Source: Blastobasis lacticolella
Taxonomy: Eukaryota > Arthropoda > Insecta > Lepidoptera > Blastobasidae
Direction: 5' to 3'
Length of the DNA stretch: 64,000 nucleotides
NCBI GenBank assembly: GCA_905147135.1
Contig: LR990040.1
Span: 22,457,857 to 22,521,856, forward strand
Shown here: piece by piece, positions 31,001 through 37,324 of the stretch
Position numbering within the stretch: position 1 is the stretch's first letter
Layout: each line of letters begins with the position of its first letter
Position numbers and translations under genes: made by a program
Notes under the pieces: model-generated
What the model was told of the DNA's origin: nothing
Seen by the model: only the letters and a program-made list of their open reading frames with translations
Databases searched by the model: none

Positions 31001-32322
31001 CGTACTCCATCATTTAACATCTATCCATCATCTAGATGCATAGTATCCAACTGTCTTACGCGCGCATCGCGAGCCTTTTTACCGCGCACGTGCAAGATAT
31101 GGAATGAGCTTCCTTCCGAAGTCTTCCCTTTCATTCAAAGGCGTCTACAGGTGCCTCAAAGGCCGACACCACATTTGCCCCCCTTAGGTTGCAGATGTGC
31201 TGCACGACGGTGGCCACTTCCCATCAAGTGGACCTTCCGTCCATGTGTCTCCCTAGCCAATAAAATAAGTACTGAAATGAATAAAAAATATATCAAGCTT
31301 ATATAGCACCTACTTATGAAGACCATTCCAAAGCGCCCAAACAGGATGGGGTTATCTTATGGCGTTTATACTTCCTATGACCTCACCGTACCTTCCAACT
31401 CTGCCACCAGATCAGTTCGATGGTACCATATAAATGCATTGTCATCCAAGTTACATAGGTATACCAGATTTCAGCTCAATTGAACACTGGGAAGTGGGTC
31501 AAATTAGGCTTGCTTTGGAGGACATATCATATGTGGTCCTTCAAAATTTACAAGCATTTCGTGTATATTATTTGAGATGGTTATGGGTGTTAATCATATT
31601 TGGCAATTGTGAAAAGAAAATATTGAATAAAGCTTGTAATAAAATGAAGCAATACGAAAAGTGCCACTTGCAATGTCAAAGAAAACAAACTTAACACTCT
31701 TCCGCGTTTGTGGTTAAAAATAACATCCCCAATTTCGTTTTTGTGTATTTTGTAAGACAATCATGCTATCGGGTATCCGTTAATGCACATGAAGGTCACA
31801 AATAGCGCTGATCAAACAACCGCGACCCACTTTATATAGGTTAAAATAATGGATTCACCATTTGTCTAAGGTTTCAATAGCAATTATTTCAATAATGTGG
31901 TTTCAATAGGTAGTAAAAAATAGTGAACAAGTACTCAAACAGTGTTTCACTGAAGGGCGCACTGAAAACCCCTTTACACGTCTTCTTATGGCACGGGTAG
32001 CGATAAATTATGGATATAATGTCACTGTTTTCTTTGCTCAATATTTGAATGAATGTACCTATCGTGTCTTGATAATAATAAACGTCATTTACTTTATTAT
32101 GTTTTATAATGTTTTCATAACAAGCTTTTATAGTGCGCTCTCTATGATCAGTCAGAGTACATGTCAAGACTCATCAAATGATCCCTAAACTGATGCCCTC
32201 TATTTCCATACATCCAAGATTTTGACCACAACTCTTTTTGTTGCAGGAACAAACTGGTGCCGTGCAGTACTTTACCGTCCGTAGATCTTTCTTTATGGAA
32301 AGATACCAGAGTGAACTATTAA
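3839..32322 (+). CDS. Secreted animal haem peroxidase (chorion peroxidase-like)
   Basis: Joined exons: 3839-4029, 6762-6803, 13957-14147, 14930-15106, [17411-17419 uncertain], 20365-20561, 21092-21290, 21876-22073, 23402-23552, 24303-24479, 25008-25158, 26848-27049, 27217-27325, 32247-32322. All junctions are GT-AG, and the phases chain to one frame of 689 codons plus stop (686 without the 9-nt exon; residue numbers here include it). The protein has a signal peptide (residues 1 to about 18), a Pro/Ala-rich stretch (64-90), [10 protein letters not shown] (109-118), distal His189, a Ca-loop (Thr274, Tyr276, Asp278, Ser280), the GDIR motif with Arg339, REHNR (355-359), proximal His444 in [10 protein letters not shown], and [10 protein letters not shown] near 524. 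Members of this family oxidise substrates with H2O2 outside the cell. A role in eggshell or cuticle cross-linking is possible but not shown. The positions that form haem ester bonds in myeloperoxidase are Thr188 and Gln342 here. Confidence 0.92.
4430..4670 (+). repeat. Dispersed repeat related to 63135-63290
   Basis: It has the order 'ggccaatccgttcaggact', 'gatgccacagcagatacac', 'cgtcaaacttataacac' and ends near 'ttttttcgtcgcaggttaaa'. The same order occurs at 63135-63290 and, on either strand, at 39185-39265 and 48065-48240. It is non-coding. Confidence 0.45.
6040..6135 (+). mobile_element. LINE 3' tail scrap
   Basis: The words 'gcagcgtcacttaccaacagg' (split by one base from the usual form) and 'tgagatggcagtctaatgcc' followed by A-rich sequence match the 3' tail of the antisense LINE at 8697-9590. 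This is a 5'-truncated relic. Confidence 0.5.
6762..6803 (+). CDS. Peroxidase exon 2, 42 nt
   Basis: It is bounded by the acceptor TTTTTCCTCAG and the donor AACAG|GTTTCT. It encodes [13 protein letters not shown], a low-complexity linker. Its length is a multiple of three with the same phase (2) at both ends, so skipping would keep the frame. It was chosen because no other segment of intron 1-2 joins exon 1 to exon 3 so simply; no homology supports it. Confidence 0.6.
7190..7300 (+). mobile_element. LINE 3'-end scrap
   Basis: The text 'ggccacctagaaggccggc', 'ctccccttaggaagcagatg' and 'ttccatcaacagg' parallels the fragment at 30990-31295 that still shows a reverse-transcriptase C-terminus. 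Confidence 0.4.
7740..8059 (+). repeat. Diverged tandem duplication, two units of about 155 bp
   Basis: Unit 1 (7740-7890) and unit 2 (7900-8059) both begin 'ttc[a/g]caccgccc', share a 'gcatgcatgactcgctcattta'-like middle and end 'aagtttcgagctc[g/a]ctacg[t/c]tcgct'. They are non-coding and of unknown origin. Confidence 0.65.
8697..9590 (-). mobile_element. 5'-truncated non-LTR retrotransposon, RT C-terminus
   Basis: On the minus strand an uninterrupted frame (9590 to 8778) encodes about 270 residues. It includes the segment [20 protein letters not shown], a '[11 protein letters not shown]' motif and the C-terminal '[15 protein letters not shown]'. These are typical of the region after the reverse-transcriptase palm in Jockey/CR1-like LINEs. 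A 3' UTR of about 80 bases and a poly(A) tract (poly-T on the + strand, 8698-8718) complete the 3' end. The open frame suggests a fairly recent copy. Endonuclease and most of the RT are missing. Confidence 0.85.
10382..10518 (+). promoter_or_regulatory. Candidate intronic TATA promoter and short 5' UTR
   Basis: A TATATAAA box starts at 10441. About 34 bases downstream lies a TCA (10473-10475) that could serve as an initiator, and the first ATG (10519) opens a signal-peptide exon. An octamer-like ATGCAAAT (10384-10391) lies about 55 bases upstream of the TATA box, with more ATGCAAAT words near 9963-9980. The site calls come directly from the sequence; activity is inference. Confidence 0.45.
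10519..10580 (+). CDS. Candidate alternative first exon of the peroxidase
   Basis: From ATG 10519 the reading is [20 protein letters not shown] and then TG, ending at a strong donor GATTG|GTAAGA. The product is a convincing signal peptide: Arg, a hydrophobic core of about 13 residues, then polar residues. The exon ends in phase 2, exactly what peroxidase exon 3 (13957) needs, so splicing would give a secreted peroxidase with a different leader and without exons 1-2. It could instead belong to a small nested gene. Confidence 0.45.
10777..10850 (+). mobile_element. SINE head fragment
   Basis: The text 'agagtggttaaggtatccga', 'ttcgttagcgag' and GGGTTCGAATTCC matches the tRNA-like head of the SINE family. 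The body is absent, so this is a relic and not a tRNA gene. Confidence 0.55.
11205..11800 (+). mobile_element. Decayed LINE reverse-transcriptase fragment
   Basis: Conceptual pieces include [15 protein letters not shown] (about 11235), AKEFDRVWH (about 11467), [13 protein letters not shown] (about 11623) and the active-site motif YADDS (about 11706). This places it in the RT palm of a Jockey/CR1-like non-LTR element. Stops and frame changes, for example after LLTKIM, show that it is dead. It lies in sense orientation inside peroxidase intron 2. Confidence 0.8.
12450..12830 (+). mobile_element. LINE C-terminus and 3' tail
   Basis: Frames read [20 protein letters not shown] and then, after a shift, [16 protein letters not shown]. 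The 3' UTR word 'gaccactttccatcaggtgg' and 'aagataaaaaaa' follow. It is 5' truncated and frameshifted. Confidence 0.75.
13667..13925 (+). repeat. Dispersed repeat shared with gene 2 intron 2
   Basis: About 250 bases match 43029-43285: 'acagtccattgcaggactta', 'gggcctctcccac', 'ggttggagatcgcagtgtt' and 'ctctgccggacac'. Shorter pieces lie near 20195-20300 and 48935-49040. It is non-coding and of unknown class. It ends 32 bases before peroxidase exon 3. Confidence 0.7.
13957..14147 (+). CDS. Peroxidase exon 3
   Basis: Acceptor TTTACAG, donor GATG|GTAAAT. It encodes residues 78-141: five prolines (82-86), Cys97, Cys104, then [10 protein letters not shown] (109-118) and a WG.P.TPYARL.. segment to NYADG. 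This is the well-conserved entry into the haem peroxidase domain. Confidence 0.93.
14148..14929. other. Peroxidase intron 3
   Basis: The first part (about 14225-14360) is a dispersed repeat containing 'gcgacagttaccgcttacga' and 'aggtgtgctgtatgcttgtt'. The rest is mostly an interrupted antisense SINE (14425-14784). Confidence 0.6.
14425..14784 (-). mobile_element. SINE interrupted by a LINE tail
   Basis: On the minus strand the tRNA-like head (14700-14784, 'ggtaccgcgttcgagccccag') is separated from the body (14425-14600, 'catgatccaatctggtcagg') by about 90 bases of LINE 3' end in + orientation (14601-14692, 'gaccactttccatcaggtgg'). Part of the SINE middle is missing at the junction. Confidence 0.7.
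14930..15106 (+). CDS. Peroxidase exon 4: distal haem pocket
   Basis: Acceptor GTTTTCAG, donor ACCC|GTAAGT. It encodes residues 142-200, including [12 protein letters not shown] and [10 protein letters not shown]. Gln185, distal His189 and the Ca-ligand Asp190 are in place. The position of the haem-ester Asp of myeloperoxidase is Thr188. Confidence 0.95.
15233..15634. mobile_element. MITE-like inverted-repeat element
   Basis: The left end GCAGAAAATATTACTTGTCG and the reverse complement of the right end GCAGAAAATATTGCTCTTCG match in 17 of 20 positions. The element is about 400 bp with no transposase. An internal near-perfect hairpin lies at 15364-15403. Confidence 0.55.
17043..17295 (+). mobile_element. 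LINE reverse-transcriptase scrap
   Basis: The conceptual pieces [12 protein letters not shown] (about 17048) and [19 protein letters not shown] (about 17217) are characteristic of the YADD active site and the following region of a non-LTR reverse transcriptase. Stops interrupt the frame. Confidence 0.65.
17411..17419 (+). CDS. Possible 9-nt peroxidase microexon
   Basis: CCGGCAAGA lies between a good acceptor (ATATTTTCAG) and a perfect GTAAGT donor. Its length preserves the frame and would insert Pro-Gly-Lys, changing the junction from THRER to TPGKNRER. Exons 4 and 5 also join in frame without it, so it may be chance. Confidence 0.3.
18929..19176. mobile_element. MITE copy A, inverted relative to 39357
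   Basis: The right end 'ggggcgcgtcatttcagctt' plus 'agacgagctcta' and an eroded left end ('gctctaagctgaaatgacgc') form terminal inverted repeats. The interior ('gtgtgagtgcaaatattaat', 'caattacaacggcatttgta') matches the element at 39357-39611 in reverse orientation. Confidence 0.75.
20365..20561 (+). CDS. Peroxidase exon 5
   Basis: Acceptor TTCCCACAG, donor CCG|GTGAGA. It encodes a Cys-rich segment (CCTEDG, then [29 protein letters not shown]). This corresponds to the loop between the distal helix and the Ca-binding strand in insect peroxidases. It ends on a codon boundary. Confidence 0.93.
20575..20640 (-). mobile_element. LINE tail scrap
   Basis: The words 'gggccacctgatgaaaagtgg' (in shorter pieces) match the reverse complement of the LINE tail family seen at 39925-40150. 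It lies just after the exon 5 donor. Confidence 0.4.
20750..20997 (-). mobile_element. tRNA-derived SINE
   Basis: Antisense copy. The body has 'cctgaccagattggatcgtgg' and the head has 'gggatttgaacccggtacct', 'ctcgcttacgagcgggatac' and 'cttaaccactcggccaccga'. It fills half of peroxidase intron 5 and lacks the 3' tail. Confidence 0.8.
21092..21290 (+). CDS. Peroxidase exon 6: calcium-site loop
   Basis: Acceptor TTTGTAG, donor [23 protein letters not shown] (274-286) matches the Ca loop of animal peroxidases (Thr274, Tyr276, Asp278, Ser280). It also has an N-V-T glycosylation sequon and two Cys at its end. Confidence 0.94.
21342..21440 (+). mobile_element. RTE/BovB-like LINE scrap
   Basis: The conceptual peptide [20 protein letters not shown] resembles the 'RLRWFGHVLRM' segment common near the end of RTE-type ORFs. 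A related scrap is at 40425-40530. It is isolated and short. Confidence 0.5.
21582..21634. repeat. Perfect hairpin with two CRE-like sites
   Basis: Arms of 25 nt (21582-21606 and 21610-21634) are exactly complementary around a GTG loop. Each arm holds the palindrome TGACGTCA (21593-21600 and 21616-21623), the consensus for CREB/ATF-type bZIP factors. It lies in peroxidase intron 6. It may be the remnant of a foldback element; a regulatory role is untested. Confidence 0.7.
21876..22073 (+). CDS. Peroxidase exon 7: catalytic Arg and REHNR
   Basis: Acceptor CACACCAG, donor TTGG|GTAAGA. It encodes [19 protein letters not shown] followed by REHNR and the helix ending [10 protein letters not shown]. 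Arg339 is the expected catalytic Arg. At the site of the myeloperoxidase haem-ester Glu there is Gln342, as often in insect enzymes of this clade. Confidence 0.95.
22344..22850 (+). repeat. 12-bp minisatellite in a duplicated block
   Basis: Two arrays (about 22344-22577 and 22608-22803) are built from variants of CCTACCCCACAC. Each is followed by the same non-repeat spacer ('tacctttttttgcct...tcttgaaactttatcta'), so array plus spacer were duplicated together. The minus strand is GGGGTAGGTGTG repeated, with many G runs. All open frames across it are repeat artefacts. Confidence 0.95.
23402..23552 (+). CDS. Peroxidase exon 8: proximal His
   Basis: Acceptor TTGTTACAG, donor TTGCA|GTAAGT. It encodes the segment ending [17 protein letters not shown]. 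His444 in 'FRxxHTLI' is the proximal haem ligand of this family. Confidence 0.95.
23975..24130 (+). mobile_element. LINE 3'-end scrap
   Basis: The decayed peptide [16 protein letters not shown] (about 23990) is followed by the tail 'gcatcgtcacttaacaggtg' and 'atgtggcggtcaaatgcctgg'. It is the same family as the antisense copy at 8697-9590. Confidence 0.65.
24303..24479 (+). CDS. Peroxidase exon 9
   Basis: Acceptor TTGTCCAG, donor TTCAA|GTTTGT (weaker than the others). It encodes [19 protein letters not shown], a Leu-rich [13 protein letters not shown] stretch and ITQFLFK. This aligns with the helix before the second conserved block of the peroxidase fold. Confidence 0.9.
25008..25158 (+). 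CDS. Peroxidase exon 10
   Basis: Acceptor CTCCACCCAG, donor CAAGAG|GTATGT. It encodes [20 protein letters not shown] followed by HGLGTY, a strongly conserved '[10 protein letters not shown]' block, and an N-N-T sequon. It is very GC-rich (CG-dense) compared with its introns. Confidence 0.95.
25403..25500 (+). pseudogene. Decayed duplicate of exon 10 end plus splice donor
   Basis: The text 'agcctcggcaccatatgacg', 'tacatctctaaagaggtatg' and on to 'gtattgtgccttaggtta' parallels 25127-25215 ('agcttcgccgatatgacg', 'acatctcgcaagaggtatgt', 'gtattctgccttaggtta'). The donor GAGGTATGT survives, but small deletions break the reading frame. Confidence 0.75.
26195..26290. other. CG-rich island inside intron 10
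   Basis: A run rich in GCGC and CGCG words ('ctgcgcgggcgcgtagtgtc', 'cgtgattggccgcgcgtggc') contrasts with the AT-rich surroundings and includes an inverted CCAAT word (ATTGG). It may be a cryptic promoter or a transposon piece. No gene starts clearly from it. Confidence 0.3.
26400..26720 (+). repeat. Dispersed non-coding repeat, two partial units
   Basis: It contains 'atttccaaagtgcccaaaca', 'cgatgttatcgtttgcattc', then a second partial unit 'aaacacgatggcgttatctg'. It is the same family as 3420-3660 and 31315-31560. It ends with a 'gtcaaattaggcttgcaata' segment. Confidence 0.55.
26848..27049 (+). CDS. Peroxidase exon 11
   Basis: Acceptor CCTCAACAG, donor CCTA|GTAAGT. It encodes [20 protein letters not shown], then [20 protein letters not shown] and VGDRFFFEN. 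This block (VDL.VGG..E, GPT..C....QF...R.GDR..) is diagnostic of the C-terminal half of animal haem peroxidases. Confidence 0.96.
27217..27325 (+). CDS. Peroxidase exon 12
   Basis: Acceptor ATCTACAG, donor CCAGA|GTAAGT. It encodes [20 protein letters not shown] followed by DSI...MQPKAF, matching the family's 'L..IR..S.A.I.CDN.' segment. Confidence 0.94.
27872..28200 (+). mobile_element. Full-length tRNA-derived SINE with TSD
   Basis: It has a head with 'ggtggccaagcggttaagg' and 'cgactcgtaagcgagaggta', a body, and the tail 'ggaatattaacgccaaggtg'. A 17-nt direct repeat flanks it: TTTATAGGGTACTTACC at 27855-27871 and TTTATGGGGTACTTACC at 28201-28217. This defines the insertion. Confidence 0.9.
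28408..28848. mobile_element. MITE-like element with 'TTAGGCCCG' ends
   Basis: The left end TTAGGCCCGTCTCCCATTAC and the reverse complement of the right end TAAGGCCCGACTCCCATTCC pair over about 20 bases. The interior has no transposase motifs. Its size is about 440 bp. Confidence 0.55.
29083..29280 (+). repeat. Dispersed repeat, 'cattgttgtgtttcgg' family
   Basis: Its order is 'ttgttgtgtttcggtttgaa', 'ggcatgaagcatttcatctt', 'cgacagttaccacttgaaat', 'ggtgtgctgtctgctcgttt' and A-rich. The same order occurs at 45612-45815, 49085-49215, 60885-61100 and partly 14225-14360. It is a retroposon-like, non-coding repeat. Confidence 0.65.
29640..29745 (-). mobile_element. tRNA-like SINE head (second SINE type)
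   Basis: The minus strand shows an A box TGGTACAGTTGG and a B box GGTTTGATTCC within 'ggtcaccacgcaaaggtccc' context. The anticodon arm does not pair properly and the sequence continues into 'gagtagaaattgaaatgatg', so I call a tRNA-derived SINE rather than a tRNA gene. Confidence 0.5.
30990..31295 (+). mobile_element. LINE C-terminus and 3' end
   Basis: The peptide [20 protein letters not shown] followed by SEVFPF is typical of LINE ORF2 ends. The 3' UTR with 'gcagatgtgctgcacgacgg' and 'ccacttcccatcaagtgg' follows. It is 5' truncated. Confidence 0.7.
31315..31560 (+). repeat. Dispersed non-coding repeat
   Basis: It has 'gaccattccaaagcgcccaa', 'acaggatggggttatctta', 'tgccaccagatcagttcgat' and 'ttcagctcaattgaacactg'. 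This is the best preserved long copy of the family also at 3420 and 26400. Confidence 0.6.
32247..32322 (+). CDS. Peroxidase last coding exon and stop
   Basis: Acceptor TTTTGTTGCAG. It completes Glu665 and encodes [20 protein letters not shown], then RVNY and TAA (32320-32322). 'VPC..LP..DL..W' is the usual C-terminal end of insect peroxidases. No certain poly(A) site was fixed; AATAAA occurs at 32480 and at 34825. Confidence 0.93.
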
Positions 32323-32464
32323 AAACGTAATTTATAGACTAAAAGGAATCTAAGATGGAGTGGTTTATTTGCTTCATGGGCGTGTAGACATAATTGCAGA
32401 GCTAGGAAGATCTGTACAACTATTTTTACTATTTATTAGGTTGCCGCAGCTCTAAGTATTGTTG

Positions 32465-32700
32465 GGGTGAAGCCGTTTGAATAAATACATTGAAACAATT
32501 GAAAATTATAGGGATTTTGTTATACCATCTCGTACTCAGTTTTCAATGCGCTCTGCAAAGGACTGGAAATCTCTGCCTGAGTTACTGTTCCCTGATAAGT
32601 ATAACCTTGGGGTCTTCAAGTCAAGAGTGAATATGTATCTTCTAGGCACGCATGCTACATCTTTCCATCAGGTGAGTTGAGGTCAAATGCAAGCCTATTG
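32465..32700 (+). mobile_element. LINE C-terminus and 3' tail
   Basis: The peptide FVIPSRTQFSMRSAKDWKSL continues into PELLFPDKYNLGVFKSRVN and is homologous to the C-terminus of the LINE at 8697-9590. The tail reads 'catctttccatcaggtgagt' and ends A-rich. Confidence 0.75.
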
Positions 32701-33740
32701 ACAATAATAAAAAAATACGCAAATCTCACCTTGAAGTATAAGTTTAGTTACAGGCGTAACGTGTTTGTTATTTTCATAGTCAATTTGCGTTAAAATTGTC
32801 TCACAAAGCCGGAGTTATTAAAATATGTACCTACAATCAAATTTAGCTAGTCAGAATTATAACATACAATTTTTAATCACAATTTGATTTGATTGTACCT
32901 ACGTGCCTATCAACTGAGCTCTAATGATAACGCATCTGCGTCTCTGCTTCATATTATAGGTAACCTAATTTGTGCAATGAGCGACAATTAGGATGACCAT
33001 AATTTCTCAGAATAACTGATGCTATAAATTGCTGTTGGTTTGGGCATTTGTTCTTTCTATTGCGTTCTTCGGTATTTGCGTATTTGAAATTATGTCTTTT
33101 GTTTCAATGTAGGTAACTAAGCAAGTGTAAACAATTGGCGCAATGTTGTTTTGTTATTTTTAGTTCAAAATGTTACATAGAGGCTACAAAGATGATTAAA
33201 TAACATTGGTATTAAAATCTTGATAACCTATGAATTCTATGAGTTCTAACCTATGAATTTTAATTCGACGGAATACTTGTATTCAAATGTTTAGTTCCAT
33301 GATTTTTAAATGGATGTGAATCAAAGTGATCATTAAATTATTAATGATAAAATTTTATGAAATCTAAATGTAAATAAAACTGCAAGTTTACATTTTGAAT
33401 TGCGGTAAAAGTATCGACTTAAATAAACTATTCAATATTTATAATGTCAAGGATCTTGCTTGTAATACAAATATAATATTACTGTTTGCTAAACTCGTAA
33501 CGTATAAAGCCATGCTTTAATCTTATTTTAATTTGAAAATACCGTGTCATAATTCAGATTTATTTGTCTTCATTAATGTCATTGTCGTTCAGTTTTTATG
33601 TATCTTTTTGCATGGTGCATAACATATATTTTAGTTTATTTTATAGTCAATAAATTAGCATAAATTTGCAGTTCATTATTACTATTAATCAACACAGGTA
33701 CCTAATTACTTGTGTTAATTATATTTAATAATTAGTTTAC

Positions 33741-33977
33741 ACAGGATTTGGCAGATCAGCTAATTATAGTGGAGTGACTGTCATCTGACCTGTTAACAGA
33801 GGAACTTGACCAGATTGGATCATAGCTACACATTCAGTCGACTGAATGTGCAGATTTCATCATGATGTTCCCTCACCGTACGGCATCCAACATAACTCAA
33901 AAAAGAGTCATTGGTACTCGAACCCGGTAACCTCTCGCTTACGAGTCGGACCCCTTGACCATTAGGCTACCGACGCA
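33741..33977 (-). mobile_element. tRNA-derived SINE
   Basis: Antisense copy with 'ttgaccagattggatcatag', 'attcagtcgactgaatgtgc' and the head 'cgaacccggtaacctctcgc'. It is truncated at the 3' tail. Confidence 0.8.
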
Positions 33978-34672
33978 TTAATAGGTAATAACATCTAAGA
34001 TTTAAAAGAGTATATTTCTATATTAAACAATTATTTTATATGTTATATTATAACCGCAGTTACCTAATTAGGTTGTGATTTTTAAAGTTCTAAAACAAAC
34101 TATGTTTTCTAGAAAATACCTACTTATAACTTGAAGTACAAAGTTTGTTTCCAAGAAATTACTTCCATATTAGTTATTTAATACCTACGTCAACTGAAGG
34201 CACTAATTAAAACGAAAACTAATTTATAAAGACGTAGCTAGGCTACGTACATAAAATTATAATAATTTAATATATTTTTATTTTTATATCAATTGCCTTC
34301 GATGTAAATACTTCCTTTAGGTTAATTTTGATTATTTCGTTACCATTTGCCAATATAATAAATAAATAAAATAAAAATGAATTTATTGACACGAATTATA
34401 ACATTTTGATAATATATAGGTTTACAATATAATGTTTAAAAGATTTTTAATTATATACAACTAAATAATTCAGCAAAAATTGAAGGACTAAAAATGTCTG
34501 AAGTGGTAATAAAAATGTCTATTACTGCATTACCCATTGACTTTTTGACATTTACATATTTGTAATAACTAGTACTTTTCTTTCTTTTAAAATAAAAATT
34601 ATACCGGCACTTAATGATGACATCTCGCACAGTTATAGTATAAACCTAGTTGTAGTTGTAGTAGGTTGCCTG

Positions 34673-34775
34673 GTAGAGATCGCTTGCAGCGACAGGGCTG
34701 CATTTGCCTACAACTAGTTATGATTTTTCTTTGTACTTTTTTATTATTCTTGTATGAGCAATAAATAATTTATCT
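34673..34775 (+). mobile_element. Retroposon 3' end ('agagatcgc' type)
   Basis: It reads 'ggttgcctggtagagatcgc' then 'gcagcgacagggctgcattt' and ends with 'tgagcaataaataatt'. The small hairpin near the end followed by CAATAAA resembles a retroposon 3' end common in insect genomes; the family name is not certain. Confidence 0.4.
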
Positions 34776-34802
34776 ATCTAGTTGTACACAACTAATGTCT
34801 AC

Positions 34803-34885
34803 ATTTAAGAATGATGAAGTTGTAAATAAATATTTGTAAGTTATATAGAGTGTTGTTTTATTTTATCCTTTGTTGGATTCTGTGA
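34803..34885 (+). repeat. Segment resembling the 3' end of gene 2
   Basis: The segment 'aagaatgatgaagttgtaaa' with AATAAA at 34825-34830, followed by 'gttgttttattttatc' and 'ttggattctgtgaagg', aligns with 50673-50755 ('aagaatgatgaagatgtaaa', 'gaggtcattttattc', 'ttgaattctttcacga'). It may be a gene end, possibly the distal poly(A) site of the peroxidase, or a shared repeat. Confidence 0.45.
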
Positions 34886-35394
34886 AGGCTAAATGTTTAC
34901 ATACGACACTGCGGCAGGCCCGATCTAGGAGGCAGCTATACATTTGATAATTCTAATTCTTAAGTAGCCTATATCTACTAATAGAATTTAAGACTTTTTT
35001 TGAGAGAGGGAAAATTGCAATAATATAACTCAAGGCATTAAAATGTTGCGCCTTCGCGCATAACCTCAGAACAACTGTAGCTTTTTAACTAGTTATTTCT
35101 TATTGTAGGTTTTGTAATTTTCAAGACAAGGTTTGTATGCTAGAAAAAATAAGGTAGGTACGTATGATCTGTTTAAACTGACTTGTCTTATTTGGTGAAC
35201 AAACAATGCCTAAAATCAAAATTTATCCGTATCAATCACGCTACGTATATTGTGTATAGATATCGAGAATTATACAAGAAACACATAGGATGTGAACTTC
35301 AACGAATACTGCTGCACATTATCCATTTAAATACATAATTTCTTTAACCAAATAAGACAAGTCAGTCTGGACAGATTATAGGGTAGCTATAGGT

Positions 35395-35460
35395 ATGTAT
35401 GGTAGGTGTAGGGTAGAGGTAGGACGCCTTGCGAACGAAATCCCGCTGGGCCAACTAGTA
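35395..35460 (+). mobile_element. Helitron-like 3' end fragment
   Basis: The text 'gtgtagggtagaggtaggac', 'gcgaacgaaatcccgctggg' and final CTAG parallels 41695-41755. Only the end is recognisable. Confidence 0.4.
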
Positions 35461-35764
35461 TAAAATAAAGGTGCTTTTCGGATGCGGGGGTGTGGTCGGA
35501 CGACCGACGAGGAAAAACGACTTTAAATTATACTACGTAAAGATTAGTATCAACTGTCAACATGCCTCTAGATCGGCCCTGCCGCAGTATTGTATACGCC
35601 TGGATGGCACCAGCGCCTTATCTATTTCTGCCGCCGGAATGCTTGCGTTGGTGATCTTGTTTAAAAGATTAGGTAGTCAGTGTTATTTGCAGGCACGTGG
35701 GCATGTCATGTTTGTCCTCAAACGAAAACATTTTGTGTAAAAAAATCGGAGGTGAGTGAGGTAC

Positions 35765-36055
35765 TTGCCGATCATATTGATGCATAGTCCGTCCCAATCC
35801 AGAAGCCTAAAGACATCCTCCAGTGCATCGGTGAACAACTTCGGTGATATGACATCACCTCGCTGCAGCTGAGGTCTTGTCCTGGAGGCGAACTGACATG
35901 GCCGGTTATACTCTTCGGCCTTCTGTATAACCTGCCGCAGGTCTATGGTACTAAAACCTTTTCAGAACCCGGCTTATTCGGGAGGCTGGAAGTCATCAAA
36001 CTTGCGTGCGAGACGATTCGTAATGACTTTCAAAAACAGCTTATATAGACACATG
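35765..36055 (-). mobile_element. RTE-type LINE reverse-transcriptase relic
   Basis: On the minus strand, conceptual peptides LQRGDVISPKLFTDALEDVF and RLLDWDGLCI match the 'RQGDxxSPxLF' region of RTE-like RT, and VITNRLARKFDDFQPPE lies further upstream in the element. A stop interrupts it. Confidence 0.75.
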
Positions 36056-36149
36056 TGTCAGCAGTCCTTGAATGTCCTTTGTAATAAATATTTTCTTTCT
36101 TTCTTTATTTCTTTCAGTGATTCTTGAAGAACAATATCACTATATTATC

Positions 36150-36300
36150 TCCGGCGTTTTTCCCTCGAGGATGAAAAGTTGTATAAGCACACCAAATTTG
36201 TGTTCAAATGAGCACCGTGAAGTGTGTAAAATTAGGTTCGCAAGCTTTGCCCCGAACATACATATTTACTTACAAACATTGCCAGTTATAAGCTTGTAAA
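36150..36300 (+). repeat. Dispersed non-coding repeat, 3' part
   Basis: The words 'caaatttgtgttcaaatgag' and 'gtgtgtaaaattaggttcgc' correspond to the final part of the repeat at 31315-31560. Confidence 0.35.
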
Positions 36301-37163
36301 ATACAGATTGATTTCGAAAACGACGAATGTGTTATTCTAGCGTGTAAGCAAGGTAATGACGGTCGAATTGCAACATTCGCAAGAATATCGCGTAGTCATC
36401 CAAAGTAGGGCAATTAATTGGCTTTAAAGCCGAGTGGAGCGTTCGAGGGTGGAACTTTTTTCGTATAATAAAAGGGAACCGGCAAACTTGAGGGATTATG
36501 TCCGAAACGTGGGCGACGTTTGCGTGGTTGCTATGGATGCTGGTACAGTACAGGCTACCGTGTATTTCAGTAGAAAAAGATTAAATAAGTTCCCAAATGA
36601 AAAATTTTTTTCGTAACGAGCTTTAATCGTGATTTATTTTAAATGGTCTACGACCAGTTAGTTGGAGCGTCGGTGGCCGAGTGGTTGCGGTATCCGACAC
36701 ACAAGCAAGAGCTACCGGGTTCGAATCCCACTGCAGCCATATACCAATGACTCTTTACTGAGTTATGTAGGGGAGACAGGGGCATGTACTAACAGATTTT
36801 ACTATTTTATCAATTGAACGGAATTTATACTAGCTAGGGATATAATTTTTAAACCCTTTGAAGCGTCAACTACCTCTCTATGATTTTTAATTAAAAACCC
36901 CAACTAATGCCTTGTATTTTAGCCGCAAACATACGTTTTATAAAAAAAGATACTTGTTAATATTTGCCCCAGTTTGGGGGTAAATTTTAACTACCTTGGG
37001 GTAAGTATTAACAATAGTACCTTGATATGATTATGATAATATTTCATAAATATGAGTAGAAAATAAAAGAGAGTATATCATATTTAACGTTTATACTATC
37101 AGAAAGTTATCAACTTGTAATATTAAATTCATTTTTTGTACTATTTGTGGCAAATAGTACAAA

Positions 37164-37293
37164 AGATCCAATCTGGTCAGGTTGCCCTGGTACCAGGGTC
37201 ACGGAGTCAGATAGCAGTCGCTCCGCCAAATCTTGGATCATGGTCAAGGCAAACCCCGGGCCGGGATATTAACGCCAAAATGATTATTATAAT
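37164..37293 (+). mobile_element. 5'-truncated SINE tail inside the TA element
   Basis: It begins at 'gatccaatctggtcaggttg' and runs to 'atattaacgccaaaatgatt'. The head and first half are missing. Confidence 0.75.
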
Positions 37294-37324
37294 ATTTTTC
37301 AAAAGAGTATTTGTTGCATAAAAA

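Larger units (their letters stand above)
27326..32246. other. Peroxidase intron 12 (4.9 kb)
   Basis: It contains a SINE with target-site duplication (27855-28217), a MITE-like element (28408-28848), a dispersed repeat (29083-29280), a tRNA-like SINE head (29640-29745), a LINE 3' end (30990-31295) and a dispersed repeat (31315-31560). The stretches 27330-27850, 29750-30990 and 31620-32240 show nothing I recognise. Confidence 0.6.

Noticed and set aside
3839..32322. Dual oxidase or peroxidasin
   Set aside because: No NADPH-oxidase transmembrane part, LRR or Ig domains are in the exon chain, and the protein stops right after the peroxidase domain.
35471..35740. 89-residue open frame after a Helitron-like end
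   Set aside because: No recognisable motif or conserved context; likely random.
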